DNA of 64,000 nucleotides from Methanosarcina sp. MTP4 (GCF_000970045.1 NZ_CP009505.1:1612001-1676000), one strand, 5' to 3'. Shown: positions 28,034 through 37,885, counted from the stretch's first letter. Program-made: numbers and translations. The notes: generated by a model from the sequence alone, not told the origin.

Positions 28034-29104
28034 TCAGTATCTCCTTTTCCGGGTGGATGCGTGAATTGGGCGTGCTTCTTCCTTTCCTGTTCCGCATTCC
28101 ACTACGATTCCCCGGAGCAGACGCCCCAGGATGTCCGATCCGGTCACGATCCGCTTTTCTTCACCCCAGTAGAGGATCAGGTCCTGGTCTATCACGTCGT
28201 CTTCCGGGTGCTGGGGGTAGACCTTGAACTGGCGGATGACTTTTTCAAGCCGGGTCTTAGGGGACCTGACAACGACCGGGAAGTGGCAGTATGAGAGGGG
28301 GAGGAAGGGCCCCTTCTTGTAGACTACGTCCCTGAGGAATCCGTCGGCATCAAGCACCATCACGGGTTCTCCTCCGGGGTTGGTGATTATAACCCATTTT
28401 TTTCCCGAAGCTTCGATTTTTTGCAGGAATGGGTCCGAAGGTTCCCTGTTGAAGGGAGGGAATATGGGCCGGTTGTTTTTGACCTCAAGGGCTACGATGC
28501 TGCGAGGGTCTATTATCGAGCCTTCGTCGGAGATGGAGACATCGTCGATTGAGAGGAAGTTCAGGGCTCCTATACCTTCAAACATCCCTATATCGGATTT
28601 TGCAGATTTTATGTGCTTTTCAAGCATAATCCTCATGGCTTGCTCCCTGAAAAGCTCCAGCTTTTCCCTGCCCAGCCACCAGTCCAGAAGCAGGGCCGAG
28701 GGTTTTGCCACGGGATAGAGGAGCAGCTGGTAAAAGTAGACCAGGGGAACCAGCCTGGACCCGAGCTTCAGGGCGTTTCTCGAAAAGTAGGCCTGAGGTG
28801 CGATCTCCCCGAAACAGGTAATCCCGAATGTGGAGAAGAAGAAGGCTGCTGTCCCTGCCATCACCGAGTCCGTGAGCAGGGTCAGGAGAACGTTAACCCC
28901 GACGTTTCCCCAGAGCAGGGTTGTGAGCAAAAAGTTAGAGTCCCGCCTGATTTTCAGGATCTTCAGGGCTTCTTTGTTGTTTGCCTCGGCTTCGATTTCA
29001 AGCCTTAGCCGCCCCAATCCGAAAAGCCCTATCGTCAGTCCGGAAAATATCCCGGACTGGACAAGACAGAGTGCAATCAATATCCAGGTAAAAATGACGT
29101 GCAT
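28034..29104 (-). CDS. CNNM/CorC-type DUF21 membrane protein
   Basis: The N-terminal half (about residues 1-165) is a DUF21 transmembrane domain (SGIFSGLTIGLFGLGRLRLEIEAEANNKEAL; FSTFGITCFGEIAPQAYFSRNA), as in CNNM/CorB Mg2+ exporters and so-called hemolysins. The C-terminal half has a cytosolic region in place of standard paired CBS domains (VMVLDADGFLRDVVYKKGPFLP; DDVIDQDLILYWGEEKRIVTGSDILGRLL). It probably moves divalent cations or senses nucleotide. It converges with the SagB-type gene (38 bases between stops). Confidence 0.8.
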   Translation of the reverse strand: MHVIFTWILIALCLVQSGIFSGLTIGLFGLGRLRLEIEAEANNKEALKILKIRRDSNFLLTTLLWGNVGVNVLLTLLTDSVMAGTAAFFFSTFGITCFGEIAPQAYFSRNALKLGSRLVPLVYFYQLLLYPVAKPSALLLDWWLGREKLELFREQAMRIMLEKHIKSAKSDIGMFEGIGALNFLSIDDVSISDEGSIIDPRSIVALEVKNNRPIFPPFNREPSDPFLQKIEASGKKWVIITNPGGEPVMVLDADGFLRDVVYKKGPFLPLSYCHFPVVVRSPKTRLEKVIRQFKVYPQHPEDDVIDQDLILYWGEEKRIVTGSDILGRLLRGIVVECGTGKEEARPIHASTRKRRY

Positions 29105-29514
29105 TGAAGCCTGTAACCCCGAATTTCTTAGTTTTTGTAAGCTCAGGTTTGTTGTACCTGATTTATATATTATATTTTAGGTTATTATAATTTGATCTTA
29201 TAGTTCGATTTTCTAACTTGATATTCTAACTTGATATTCTAACTTGATATTCTAACTTGACCTTGTGTGTCTGTTGATCTGATGAATCTTTCGTATTATT
29301 TGCTGGTTTTTCCATACCTTGATTGTTATTTCAGGGACGCGATATGATGGGAATAACTTGTATAAATATTTGTGGTAATTTGTAGGGGACGGTTTTGAGG
29401 CTTGGGATTAAGGAATATCCGGGATTTCGAGGATTGCGATTAAGGATGATTTGTTTTTCAAGAAAAGTACTCATACGATTAAGGCAAAATTAATGTAATT
29501 AAAGAGGGGGCATC
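29105..29514. repeat. Divergent intergenic region with 13-bp repeats
   Basis: Four to five copies of ATTCTAACTTGAT lie at about 29205-29262. On the minus side an AT-rich stretch (TATATAATATA) may be the promoter of the DUF21 gene. A TTGTATAAATATTTG element near 29358 may drive the glutaredoxin gene. No gene is seen. Confidence 0.75.
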
Positions 29515-29832
29515 ATGGACCTTTTTGGCTGGAAGAAAGAGAAGGGAAAGCATGTAGAGGGAATTGACAGGGGAAAGATTGTAATGTACGGGCTCAGCAC
29601 CTGTGTCTGGTGCAAGAGAACGAAGAAACTGCTTACCGAGCTGGGGGTGGAGTTTGACTATGTCTACGTTGACCGGCTTGAGGGAGATGAGGAAAGTAAA
29701 GCCATTGAAGAAGTAAGGCGCTTTAATGAGGTGCTTTCTTTCCCGACTACGATTTTCAATGATGAAAAGGCAATTGTAGGGTTCAAGGAAAAACAGATTC
29801 GTGAAGCTCTTGGTTTCCAGAAGGGGGAGTAA
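29515..29832 (+). CDS. Glutaredoxin-like protein
   Basis: A 105-residue thioredoxin-fold protein. [21 protein letters not shown] puts the dithiol CVWC motif near residue 31, followed by FDYVYVDR, the cis-Pro region [10 protein letters not shown] and [12 protein letters not shown]. Length and motif fit a glutaredoxin/NrdH-type carrier that passes electrons to disulfides. Its stop is one base from the start of the ferredoxin:disulfide reductase gene, so the two are very likely co-translated and may work together, with the reductase regenerating the glutaredoxin dithiol. GAGGGGG precedes the ATG. Confidence 0.88.
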   Translation: MDLFGWKKEKGKHVEGIDRGKIVMYGLSTCVWCKRTKKLLTELGVEFDYVYVDRLEGDEESKAIEEVRRFNEVLSFPTTIFNDEKAIVGFKEKQIREALGFQKGE

Positions 29833-29833
29833 G

Positions 29834-30364
29834 ATGGGAGAAGATATTTCGGAGGGATACGGGATAACCGAGGAAGACGTGGACAAACTCCATGCCCGGC
29901 TGGACAGGGAAGCCAAACGTGCCGGTTATCACCTGAACCCTGATGTCGAGTTTACGAAAGAACTGGTCCTCGGGATCCTGGTAAACGAAAAGCGCTACGG
30001 GTACTGGGCCTGTCCCTGCAGGCTGGCTTCCGGGGAAAAGGAAGAGGACTTGGACATCATCTGCCCCTGCAACTACAGGAGCCCGGACCTGGGCGAGTAC
30101 GGGGCCTGCTACTGCGCCCTCTATGTTTCCGAAGAGGTCCTGAAAGGGGAAAAGGAACTGGGATCCATTCCCGAAAGGCGCCCTTCCCCCGAAGCCCGCA
30201 AGGCCGCAAAAGCCAGGGAAAGTGAAGGTTTTACTTTTACGGGAAAACTTTCCAAACCGGTCTGGAGGTGTCCGGTCTGCGGCTATCTCTGTGCTATGGA
30301 CGAGCCTGCTGCCGTCTGTCCTATCTGCAAGGCGAAAAAGGAAAGGTTTGAGCGTTTCATGTAA
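29834..30364 (+). CDS. Ferredoxin:disulfide (thioredoxin) reductase catalytic subunit with rubredoxin-like tail
   Basis: Residues 1-115 match the ferredoxin:thioredoxin reductase beta subunit: [27 protein letters not shown] and GACYCALYV supply the CPC, CPC and CYC cysteines that bind the 4Fe-4S cluster and form the active disulfide. The C-terminal ~40 residues ([25 protein letters not shown]) are a rubrerythrin-type rubredoxin domain. No FTR alpha subunit is seen. Methanosarcina is known to have such single-polypeptide ferredoxin:disulfide reductases. With the glutaredoxin one base upstream it forms a redox pair powered by ferredoxin. ATG at 29834. Confidence 0.88.
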   Translation: MGEDISEGYGITEEDVDKLHARLDREAKRAGYHLNPDVEFTKELVLGILVNEKRYGYWACPCRLASGEKEEDLDIICPCNYRSPDLGEYGACYCALYVSEEVLKGEKELGSIPERRPSPEARKAAKARESEGFTFTGKLSKPVWRCPVCGYLCAMDEPAAVCPICKAKKERFERFM

Positions 30365-30459
30365 AATCCCCCTTTACATTTTTTACTTCCTAATTTATTT
30401 TTATCCTGACAATACTTTTATCCGTTATAAAACGGCATTAGTGAATAGGGGGAATATTT

Positions 30460-30969
30460 ATGGAAACCATGAAAGCTATTTTGTCCAGAAGGAGTATTCG
30501 AAGATATACCGATAAACCCGTTTCAGGGGACCAGATCGAGGAGCTTTTGAAAGCTGCCATGAACGCGCCGTCAGCCGGAAACGAGCAGCCATGGCATTTT
30601 ATCACGGTCGACAGGCGTCCCATACTCGATAAGATCGCAGACATCCATCCGTATGCAAAGATGCTGAAAAATGCGCCGGCTGCTATAATCGTATGTGGGG
30701 ACGAGAACATGCAGAAGTTCAAGGATTTCTGGGTTCAGGACTGTTCGGCAGCCAGTGAAAATATGCTCCTTGCAGCCCATGCCCTGGGGCTAGGCGCCGT
30801 CTGGCTCGGAGTTTTCCCTGCCGAAAAGATGGTCAGGGAAATCCGGGAACTCCTGAACATCCCACCGAACATTATCCCGTTTTCAATCATATCTGTCGGC
30901 CATCCTGCTGAAGAAAAAGAAAGCAAAGAGAGGTTTGACGCTTCGAGGATCCATTCAAACACCTGGTAA
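30460..30969 (+). CDS. Nitroreductase family protein
   Basis: A 169-residue FMN-dependent nitroreductase-like protein. METMKAILSRRSIRRYTDKP is the classic N-terminal phosphate-contacting region; AAMNAPSAGNEQPWHFITV and ENMLLAAHALGLGAVWLGVFP follow. It probably uses reduced nicotinamide or F420 to reduce a quinone- or nitro-like substrate; the substrate is not evident. ATG start with GGGGGAA upstream, 95 bases after the ferredoxin:disulfide reductase stop. TATA-like TTTTATCCGTTATAAAA lies in that gap, so it may have its own promoter. Confidence 0.88.
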   Translation: METMKAILSRRSIRRYTDKPVSGDQIEELLKAAMNAPSAGNEQPWHFITVDRRPILDKIADIHPYAKMLKNAPAAIIVCGDENMQKFKDFWVQDCSAASENMLLAAHALGLGAVWLGVFPAEKMVREIRELLNIPPNIIPFSIISVGHPAEEKESKERFDASRIHSNTW

Positions 30970-31049
30970 GGGTTTTCTCTTACCTTTCTATTTCTTCCCA
31001 TTTTCCAATTCTGCTGTCCGACTTTTCTATTCTTTTTTATACATTTTTA

Positions 31050-31300
31050 GGCTTTGTAGATAACAATCTAAATCAACCCGGAAAGGGTATTTGTAATTTC
31101 CCTTTTCAGTTATTTCTGATAACCTTTTTTTGATTTGCTTTTTAGGTACCGGCGCTCTCACCGGTCGTCAAAGACGACCGGCTTTTCCATAAATGACATT
31201 TAAATGAGTAAAAATAGTGTTTCAGTGCCCAAAAAATATCTTCGTTGATAAAAAATAGTCCCGATGATTTTACCCTTCTCTTCTTTTTTCATCTCTTTTC
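31050..31300. other. Putative insertion carrying the 44-bp hairpin element, upstream of a duplicated gene
   Basis: The region upstream of the gene at 31428 resembles the one upstream of its copy at 32956. Here about 230 extra bases sit between the shared GGCTTTGTAGAT and the shared TCTTTTCT...TTCTTCCTG blocks, and they include hairpin element copy A. The other copy lacks this stretch. Confidence 0.5.
31146..31190. repeat. 44-bp hairpin element, copy A
   Basis: GTACCGG and CTCTCACCGG lead into a perfect 9-bp stem, CCGGTCGTC-AAA-GACGACCGG, then CTTTTCC. The same order of parts occurs at 41041, 53108 and, inverted, at 53306. One stem pair differs as T-A here and C-G in copies B and C, a compensatory change. 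Confidence 0.8.
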
Positions 31301-31427
31301 TTCTTTTTCTTCCTGCTGATTTATTGTAAGTAAGATTTATTATGCAATCCGGGAACAATTTATGTTATCGAATTTATTGATTCAGGGGTTTTGATCAATT
31401 TAGAGGTAGCTTAAAAGAGGGATACTC

Positions 31428-32504
31428 ATGAAAAGGAAGATGGAATGCTGTCTGGGTTTGCTTATCATTCTTTTTTCTCTGCTGGCTCTTCCGGCAGGGG
31501 CTCAAAACGAAGAGTCCTATCTCAGGGTTACGAGTTCGGGGAACGCTTTTGGTGGCGGGGATGACCTGGTAATCGACGAGGATATCGAAGGGGACCTTGT
31601 GCTTGCCGGCTCCCGGCTGGATGTAAAAGGAGATATAGGGGACGACTTTACAGGAGCAGGGGGCATGATTATCGTAAACGGGGACGTTTCGGGCAATATC
31701 CTTGCTTTCGGCGGCAGTATCAGGGTGAACGGCAACGTAGGAGGAGATCTCGTGGCAGCCGGGGGCGATATCTCCCTTTCCGAGAGCAGCACGGTAGAAG
31801 GAGACGCCCTCCTGACCGGAGGCGAGGTTAGCCTTGACGGAGTTATCAACGGGGACGGTTCGATCTCCACCGGCACGCTTCGCACCGGAGAGAACTTCGA
31901 GCTTAAAGGGGACCTTGAACTCAATGCCGAAAACGTCCCGCCTGACCTTGAAGAAAATGTGGGAGGCTCTCTTACGGTTGTCGAAAGGGCGGAAACCGAT
32001 GAGTTTGTAGCAGACGCATCCGAAGGTTTCGGGTTTTTCGGTTTCATCGTCGGGCTCCTGTCCTCGCTTGCCCTCGGCCTTGTCCTGATCTACCTCTTCA
32101 GGGACTTCGTGGTCGAGCTTGCGGAAACAGTCCGGGAATCCGCACTGAAAGCCGGGGTTCTGGGGCTTGTGATGCTCATCTTTATCCCTGTCCTGTCCAT
32201 TGTCCTCCTCATAACGATTTTCGGGTGGAGCCTCTCAATACTGCTCACTCTTCTAACAACCCTTGCCCTCTTGGTTGCCACGGTCCCGGTGAAACTGCTG
32301 GCAGGAGAACTTATCTACGAGAGGGTGTTTAAAAAGGAAGCAGGGGAGCTGATGTATTATCTCATAGGGGCAGTTGTTTTCGCAATTGTTTACGAAATTC
32401 CCTACATTGGCGGACTTGTCCAATTTGTGGCACTGCTCCTGGGGTTCGGGGCGATAGGGGTCTGGTTTGCGGAGGCTGGAAGATCCAGAAAAGTTTCATT
32501 TTGA
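31428..32504 (+). CDS. Bactofilin-like (polymer-forming) membrane protein, copy 1
   Basis: The 358-residue protein has a signal peptide (residues 1-25) and a repetitive beta-helix domain with a G-D/N-hydrophobic pattern every 17-20 residues (DIEGDLVLAGSRLDVKGDIG; VNGDVSGNILAFGGS; VNGNVGGDLVAAGGD), as in polymer-forming bactofilins. Four or so membrane helices fill residues 205-350. The beta-helix should lie outside the cell. Function unknown; bactofilins scaffold cell structures, but this membrane-anchored form is different. GAGGG precedes the ATG. It has a tandem paralogue at 32956. Confidence 0.7.
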   Translation: MKRKMECCLGLLIILFSLLALPAGAQNEESYLRVTSSGNAFGGGDDLVIDEDIEGDLVLAGSRLDVKGDIGDDFTGAGGMIIVNGDVSGNILAFGGSIRVNGNVGGDLVAAGGDISLSESSTVEGDALLTGGEVSLDGVINGDGSISTGTLRTGENFELKGDLELNAENVPPDLEENVGGSLTVVERAETDEFVADASEGFGFFGFIVGLLSSLALGLVLIYLFRDFVVELAETVRESALKAGVLGLVMLIFIPVLSIVLLITIFGWSLSILLTLLTTLALLVATVPVKLLAGELIYERVFKKEAGELMYYLIGAVVFAIVYEIPYIGGLVQFVALLLGFGAIGVWFAEAGRSRKVSF

Positions 32505-32799
32505 AGTGATAGAGGATAGTGAAGTGAAAGGAGACACAGTAGCTGCTGGTTATATGCGCGTTTACTCTGGGAGTTGAATGGAATTAATAGACTGGCTTAT
32601 CCATTGGAATCTTAGTTGACTAAAAGATTTCCTCGGTTAAGGTGAATGAAGAAATTGCGTGGCTTACTCTTAATATCTTAAATTTGGGCGTAAAGGAGAA
32701 GCCTTGCATTCTCTAATCTTTTAAGATTCCTTTCAAACCCGATGAATTATGTGGAAAGTCTGGGTGAAATATATTACTTTTATAATAAATTCTAACATT

Positions 32800-32955
32800 T
32801 TGGCTTTGTAGATATCTATTCTTTTCTGCTTTTTTTCTTCCTGTTTATTTATTTTATGTAATATTTATTATGCAATCGGGGAATAATTTATGTTAACGAA
32901 TTTATCGAATCATGGATTTTGATCAATTCAGGGGTAGCTGATAAGAGGAGTGCTT
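32800..32955 (+). promoter_or_regulatory. Duplicated upstream region of the bactofilin-like genes
   Basis: The last ~125 bases before this start match those before the gene at 31428, including TTTATTATGCAATC, GAACAATTTATGTTA-like and TTTTGATCAATT blocks. Promoter and leader were thus copied together with the gene. The rest of the gap from 32505 holds nothing recognisable. Confidence 0.7.
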
Positions 32956-34026
32956 ATGAAGCGTAAGTTGGAATTTGGTCTGGGTTTGTTTATCATTCTT
33001 TTTTCCCTGCTGGCTCTCTCGGCAGGGGTTGCAAACGAAGACTCCTACCTCAGGTTTACAAGTTCAGGAAACGCTTTCGGTCGTGAGGATATCCTGATAA
33101 TCGACGAGGACATTGAGGGAGACCTTGTGCTGGGTGGGTCCCTACTTGAGGTAAACAGTAATATCGGGGACGATTTAATAGCTGGCGGTGGTTTGATTTA
33201 TGTAAACGGTAACGTTTCGGGCAACGTACTTGCCTCCGGAGCAAGAGTCCGGGTGAAAGGCAACGTCGGAGGAGACCTGATGGCAGTCGGAGGCGAGGTC
33301 TTCCTCTCCGAGGACAGCACGGTGGAAGGAGATGCCTTCCTGACAGGAGGCATGGTTGCCCTAGAAGGGGTGATCAATGGGGACAGCTCGATTTCCGCTT
33401 ATACGCTACGTACTGGAAAGAACTTCAAGCTTAAAGGTGATCTTGAACTCAATGCCACAAACACCCCACATGACCTAAAAGAAAATGTAGACGGCTCTCC
33501 TAACGTTACTGAATGGGAAATAACTGATGTGATATTAGAAAAAGCGTCCGAAGGCATCGGTTTTTTCGGCTTCATTCTCGGGCTCTTGTCCTCGCTGGCC
33601 CTCGGCTTGGTCCTTATCTTCCTCTTCCAAGACTTCGTGGTCGAGCTTGAGAAAACCGTATGGAAATTCAAACTGAAAGCTGGATTCTGGGGCCTGGGGA
33701 TGCTTATCTTTATCTCCATCCTATCTCTTGGCCTCTTCATAACGATTCTCGGGTGGAGCCTCTTAATGCTGCTTGCTCTTCTAACAGCCTTGGCCCTCCT
33801 GGTTGCCACTGTTCCGGTGAAACTGGTGGCAGGAAAAGTCATCTACAACTTGGTCTTTGAAAATGAAGATGAGGAGTGGGTGTATTACCTTATAGGCGCA
33901 GTCATTTTTGCGATTGTTTACGAAATTCCCTACCTTGGAGAGCTTGTCCACTTTGTGGTGCTGCTCATAGGGTTCGGGGCTATAGGGATCTGGTTTGAAG
34001 ATTACAGTAAATTTGGAAAACCATAA
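32956..34026 (+). CDS. Bactofilin-like (polymer-forming) membrane protein, copy 2
   Basis: The 356-residue paralogue of the protein at 31428 has the same signal peptide, beta-helix repeats (DIEGDLVLGGSLLEVNSNIG; VNGNVSGNVLASGAR; VKGNVGGDLMAVGGE) and four C-terminal membrane helices. The two are similar over their full length, with more change in the linker after the beta-helix. A GTG six bases upstream is in frame, but GAGGAG fits the ATG at 32956. Copy 2 has a more AT-rich third-codon pattern than copy 1. Function unknown. Confidence 0.7.
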   Translation: MKRKLEFGLGLFIILFSLLALSAGVANEDSYLRFTSSGNAFGREDILIIDEDIEGDLVLGGSLLEVNSNIGDDLIAGGGLIYVNGNVSGNVLASGARVRVKGNVGGDLMAVGGEVFLSEDSTVEGDAFLTGGMVALEGVINGDSSISAYTLRTGKNFKLKGDLELNATNTPHDLKENVDGSPNVTEWEITDVILEKASEGIGFFGFILGLLSSLALGLVLIFLFQDFVVELEKTVWKFKLKAGFWGLGMLIFISILSLGLFITILGWSLLMLLALLTALALLVATVPVKLVAGKVIYNLVFENEDEEWVYYLIGAVIFAIVYEIPYLGELVHFVVLLIGFGAIGIWFEDYSKFGKP

Positions 34027-34429
34027 AAAGCTTGCTTTCGGCAGGTGGCGTTCATATTCTGAATAATTTTTTCCGATGCCGTTTTTCGCCTTATCTCAGA
34101 AATTACATTCAATATCTGTAAATTCCATACACATGCTCTTACTTATATATGGACCAAGATTCCAAGTATATGTAAACGTTATCAAATGATTTCAGTTAGA
34201 GATTGTTATTTCAAAAACGGCATCAGGAAAAATGTCTAAATTATTATGTCGATCTGCCGAATATAAGAAAAGGGAAAACATTCGCTCTAATCTCACATAG
34301 AGGGTTCTACCGTATAATTATATTGAGTGCTTCCTGAAGAGAAAAAAGAAAGAATAAAGGTATGAAAATTATCTGGATATTTGAGAGGCATATCTCTTCT
34401 CTAATATTTCTTTCGAAGAGATGTACTGT
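34027..34429. other. Intergenic region between converging genes
   Basis: AT-rich DNA between the stops of the bactofilin-like copy 2 and the long TPR gene. I see no gene, repeat array or clear hairpin in it. Confidence 0.4.
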
Positions 34430-37400
34430 TCACATGTCTTGATCTATATCCGGATACAGGTCATGCCATCGATCAGTTGTTCTTCTCATCGGGTCCACAA
34501 GCATTCTCGAGCACTTTCTAATTACGGAGATATCTGCTGACCTATCAAATCTGAAAGGTGGAATCGGTGGGTTGAACTCGATAATCGGGATAGGATGGCG
34601 TAAATGGACTTCAAACCCCTTTCCGGAAACTTGTTTGAGGTTTGGAAATAGCAGTATGAATATTATAAGAAGTATAATCATTGAATACTGTATAGCGTAT
34701 GTTCTCCAGATGATTGTAAAATTAACATGTGGGATATCGTAATTTTTCTCACTAAAGAGAAATAGGGGTTGAAGAATCCCAACAATAAGAATAAACAAAA
34801 ATAATAATATTAGCCAATTATAATATTTGTGAATAGGAGATGAAAGCCACCACTCCCATGAAGGGGGGGTGATCCGGTAATACCATATATCCTTAAGCAA
34901 ATTCTTCGCAGATTCATTTAAGGGGGTTTTAGGCATTAATTTTCTACATGCTTTAAATTTTTCTACAGCGCTATGGAATTCATTGATCTTATAATAACAG
35001 CACCCTAAAAAGTAGAGAATATATGCCCGGATTTCCTTGTGTTTTTCTAAATTACCATCATGACATTTTTCATACAACTGGGACGCGGCTTCTAAATCCC
35101 TTATAATTTCTTGAATTTGCTTTTGATACTCAAAATTAGTTTTTTCGGAACTTTTAAACACAGATTCACTTTTCAGGTATTTAGCGTAGGCTTTCCAAAC
35201 ACCGAATTTACATTCAGTCGGATCTAAAGAAATCGCTTTTTCGAAAGAATCTATGGCTCCTTCATAATCGAGTTTTTTAATTTTTACAAGCCCATCCAGG
35301 CACCATGCCTGGCTCTGTACAAATTTATTTTTTGTGTTCTGTGAAAAAGCTTCCTTTACTTTTTCAGCAGCCCCCATCCTGTCTCCAAAGTTTAAAAGAA
35401 CTTTTCCCAGATAAATATATGAAAGGGCATTGGTAGGGCAGTATTCAATCGATTCTTCAAATGACCTTTTTGCGTCTTCATACTTTTCAAGATCATAAAA
35501 CACGATCCCCAAATTATTCCAGGCATCGGCGTGGTTTGGATTGTATTCTATCGTTTTTTCAAAAGCTTCCTTTGCCTTTTTGTAATTCTCAGTCTCATAA
35601 TATATGGAAAGACCTTTTAAGAAATATGCCTGATAGTAGTCTTTTTTTATATTTATTGCATTTTCAAACGCCCTTCTTGCTTTTTTGTGACAATTCTGAT
35701 AATGATAAATAAGTCCTTTCCAATACCATGCCTGGTAGTTTTTGGGATATAAATGTATAGCTTCATCAAAGGCTTTCAGGGCTTCCTCGTATTTTTCATC
35801 ATCATAATAATTTAGTGCTTTATTATTTAATGTATCAAGTGCAACCTTTTCATTTATTTCTACCGCCTTTTCAAGAGCATCTTGTGAACCGCTATTTTCT
35901 TTCTGCTCGCGAAGGGTAAGGCCCTAGTTGCTAAACGCTTCTGCCTTGACACTTTTACAAGATTTAATGTTAATTGCTTCATTGAAACAATCTATTGCTT
36001 TTTTGTAATAGTCAGGAAAATGTTTACTAAGAGAGCGATAAGCTACACCCATGTTACTCCATGCATAAGCGTTCTTTGGATCGAGGGCTATACATTTGTT
36101 AAATGCTTCAATTGCTTCCTCGTATTTTCCAAGTTTGTTAAGAACAAGACCTTTGATATACCAGGCATTATTTGATTTCGGTCTGATCAATATGAATTTA
36201 TGAAGTGATTCATTGGCTTCTTTGTAGCTTTTAAGGTAATATTGAGCAAGGCCTCTATTGTACAAGGCAACGGTATCACGGGGATTTTCTGAAATAATCT
36301 TGTCCAGAATATCAATAACTTCTCTAAAGGCTCCGGTTGCTTCCCCATATTTTTTAATACGGAAGTGTATAAGTCCTCTGCCGAACCAGGATTCGTAGGA
36401 ATTTTTATCGATTTTTATGGCTTTATCAAAAGCTTCCAGGGCTTTATAGTATTTTTCCAAATGAAAATAGGTAAGCCCAACATAATTCAATGCACAGCAG
36501 TCTTTGGGGTTGATTTCTACAGCTTTTTCAAATGCCAGCCTTGCTCCATCATATTTGTGTTGATCAAAATATGCAAAACCTTTATGCATCCAGGCACATA
36601 CTTCTTTGGGATTGATTTCTGTGGTTTTGTCAAAAGCTGCTATAGCTTCATCGTATTGGTTAAGGGAACAAAGAACAAGGCCTTTCTTGTACAATGAATC
36701 AAATTCATTTGATTTTTCATATAAACTCAAAGCGTTTTCAAAAACCTTTTTAGCTTTGGTATATGCTCCAAGTTCACGATAAGCAAGACCTTTAAGGTTC
36801 CATGTATCCGCGTCATCCGAATCAACAGCCTCTTCAAAAGCCTTTATAGCCTTAGCATATTTTCCAAGCTCATATAGAACAATGCCTTTTTTGTAATGTG
36901 CTTTTTTGTGTTCAGGAGCATTTTTTATAACTTTCTCAAATGTTTCCAGTGCTTCTTCATGTTTTTTGAGATTATACAGGACAAGTCCTTTTTTATACAA
37001 TGCATTGGCATTAATATCTTGAGAAAACACTGATATATATTTTTCATATAATTTCAGCGCTTCTTTAAAAGCTTTTTCAGCTTCTTCATGTTCTCCAATT
37101 TCGCGATGGGCAAATCCTTTATGGTACCATGTGTCGGGGTTAAAAGGGTTAGTTTCTAGAGCCTTATTAAAAGCACTTTTTGCTTCAGAAAACTTTCCAA
37201 GTTTACGGAGAGCAAAGACTTTGTTATACCGAGCTTTATCATTCTGGGGTTTAAGGTTTAAGACCTGTTGGAAATCATCTGCAGCATTTTGATATTTTCC
37301 GAGTTTGAGGTCAACTAGGCCCTTGTAGTACCATGCATTGTCATCATTTCTATTTTTTATCAGAGATTTTGTAAAGTTATCTCTCGCGTCTTCATATTTT

Positions 37401-37459
37401 CCAATATTAAAAAAATAAAGACCTATGATATACTAATCCTTAGCATATTTAGAATCCAT
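34430..37459 (-). CDS. Long TPR-repeat membrane protein with two in-frame TAG codons
   Basis: One reading frame of 1010 codons runs from ATG 37459 to TGA 34430, broken only by TAG at 37433-37435 (codon 9) and 35924-35926 (codon 512). It encodes more than twenty 34-residue TPR units of the AWYNKGLxxxxLGKYEEAIEAF type, then two membrane helices (near residues 880-905 and 920-945) and a Pro-rich cytosolic or external tail. TPR consensus continues without a phase shift across both TAGs. Between TAG1 and the first possible start (GTG 37030), and between TAG2 and TTG 35512, there is no ATG, GTG or TTG in frame, yet both stretches are good TPR. Pyrrolysine decoding is the natural reading in Methanosarcina; recent nonsense decay is the alternative. 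GGTG lies just before the ATG, with TATA-like boxes 45-70 bases upstream. Confidence 0.7.
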
Positions 37460-37692
37460 GGTACACCAGCGGCTTAATTTTAAGATTTCATATTTTTATA
37501 TAATTAATCTTATTTATATATGTATAGATCATGTTTCCTGAACAGAAGTCCTTACAATTCCTGAACATTTCAACTTCAAAAAGCCTGGATATGACATTAG
37601 TTTCCTAAAGTGAAAATCAAAAAAAGTAAGCAAGGGGAGGAAAAAAGCTCTCCCGAATGGAGACTACAATTCTCCTCTTGAAAATCAAAGTT

Positions 37693-37740
37693 GCGCTGGC
37701 GCACCCCGCTGCAAGCAACGGGGTATGTTCGCGCCACCGC
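37693..37740. ncRNA. Two-level hairpin, possible structured RNA or IS remnant
   Basis: An inner stem ACCCCG...CGGGGT with AAGC in the loop is nested in an outer stem GCGCTGGCGC/GCGCCACCGC. A second CCCCG...CGGGG hairpin with the same CAAGC loop is at 37860-37881. Such paired hairpins occur at ends of small mobile elements or in RNA genes; no transposase is present. Confidence 0.35.
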
Positions 37741-37855
37741 TGAAAATTCCGTAAAAGAAGACATTAGACATAATACGGTTTAGTTCGAGCAGAACTTAAC
37801 AAACAAAAAGTGGAATTGAGCATTAGCATTGTCACTAACGGTTACTGGGGAAGTA

Positions 37856-37885
37856 TCCATCCCCGCAGCAAGCTACGGGGTATTC
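37856..37885. repeat. Second copy of the CCCCG-CAAGC-CGGGG hairpin
   Basis: ATCCCCGCAGCAAGCTACGGGGTAT repeats the core of the hairpin at 37701-37722 in the same orientation, about 160 bases away. The DNA between the copies has no open frame of note. Together they fill the gap between the TPR gene and the sulfite reductase-like gene. Confidence 0.5.

Noticed and set aside
35924-37030. Two separate TPR genes (34430-35512 and 35924-37030)
   Set aside because: They are in one frame joined by TPR-coding sequence without start codons, broken only by TAG, so one long gene is the better description.
37693-37885. A full IS200/IS605 element
   Set aside because: Hairpins are present, but there is no TnpA or TnpB frame between or beside them.
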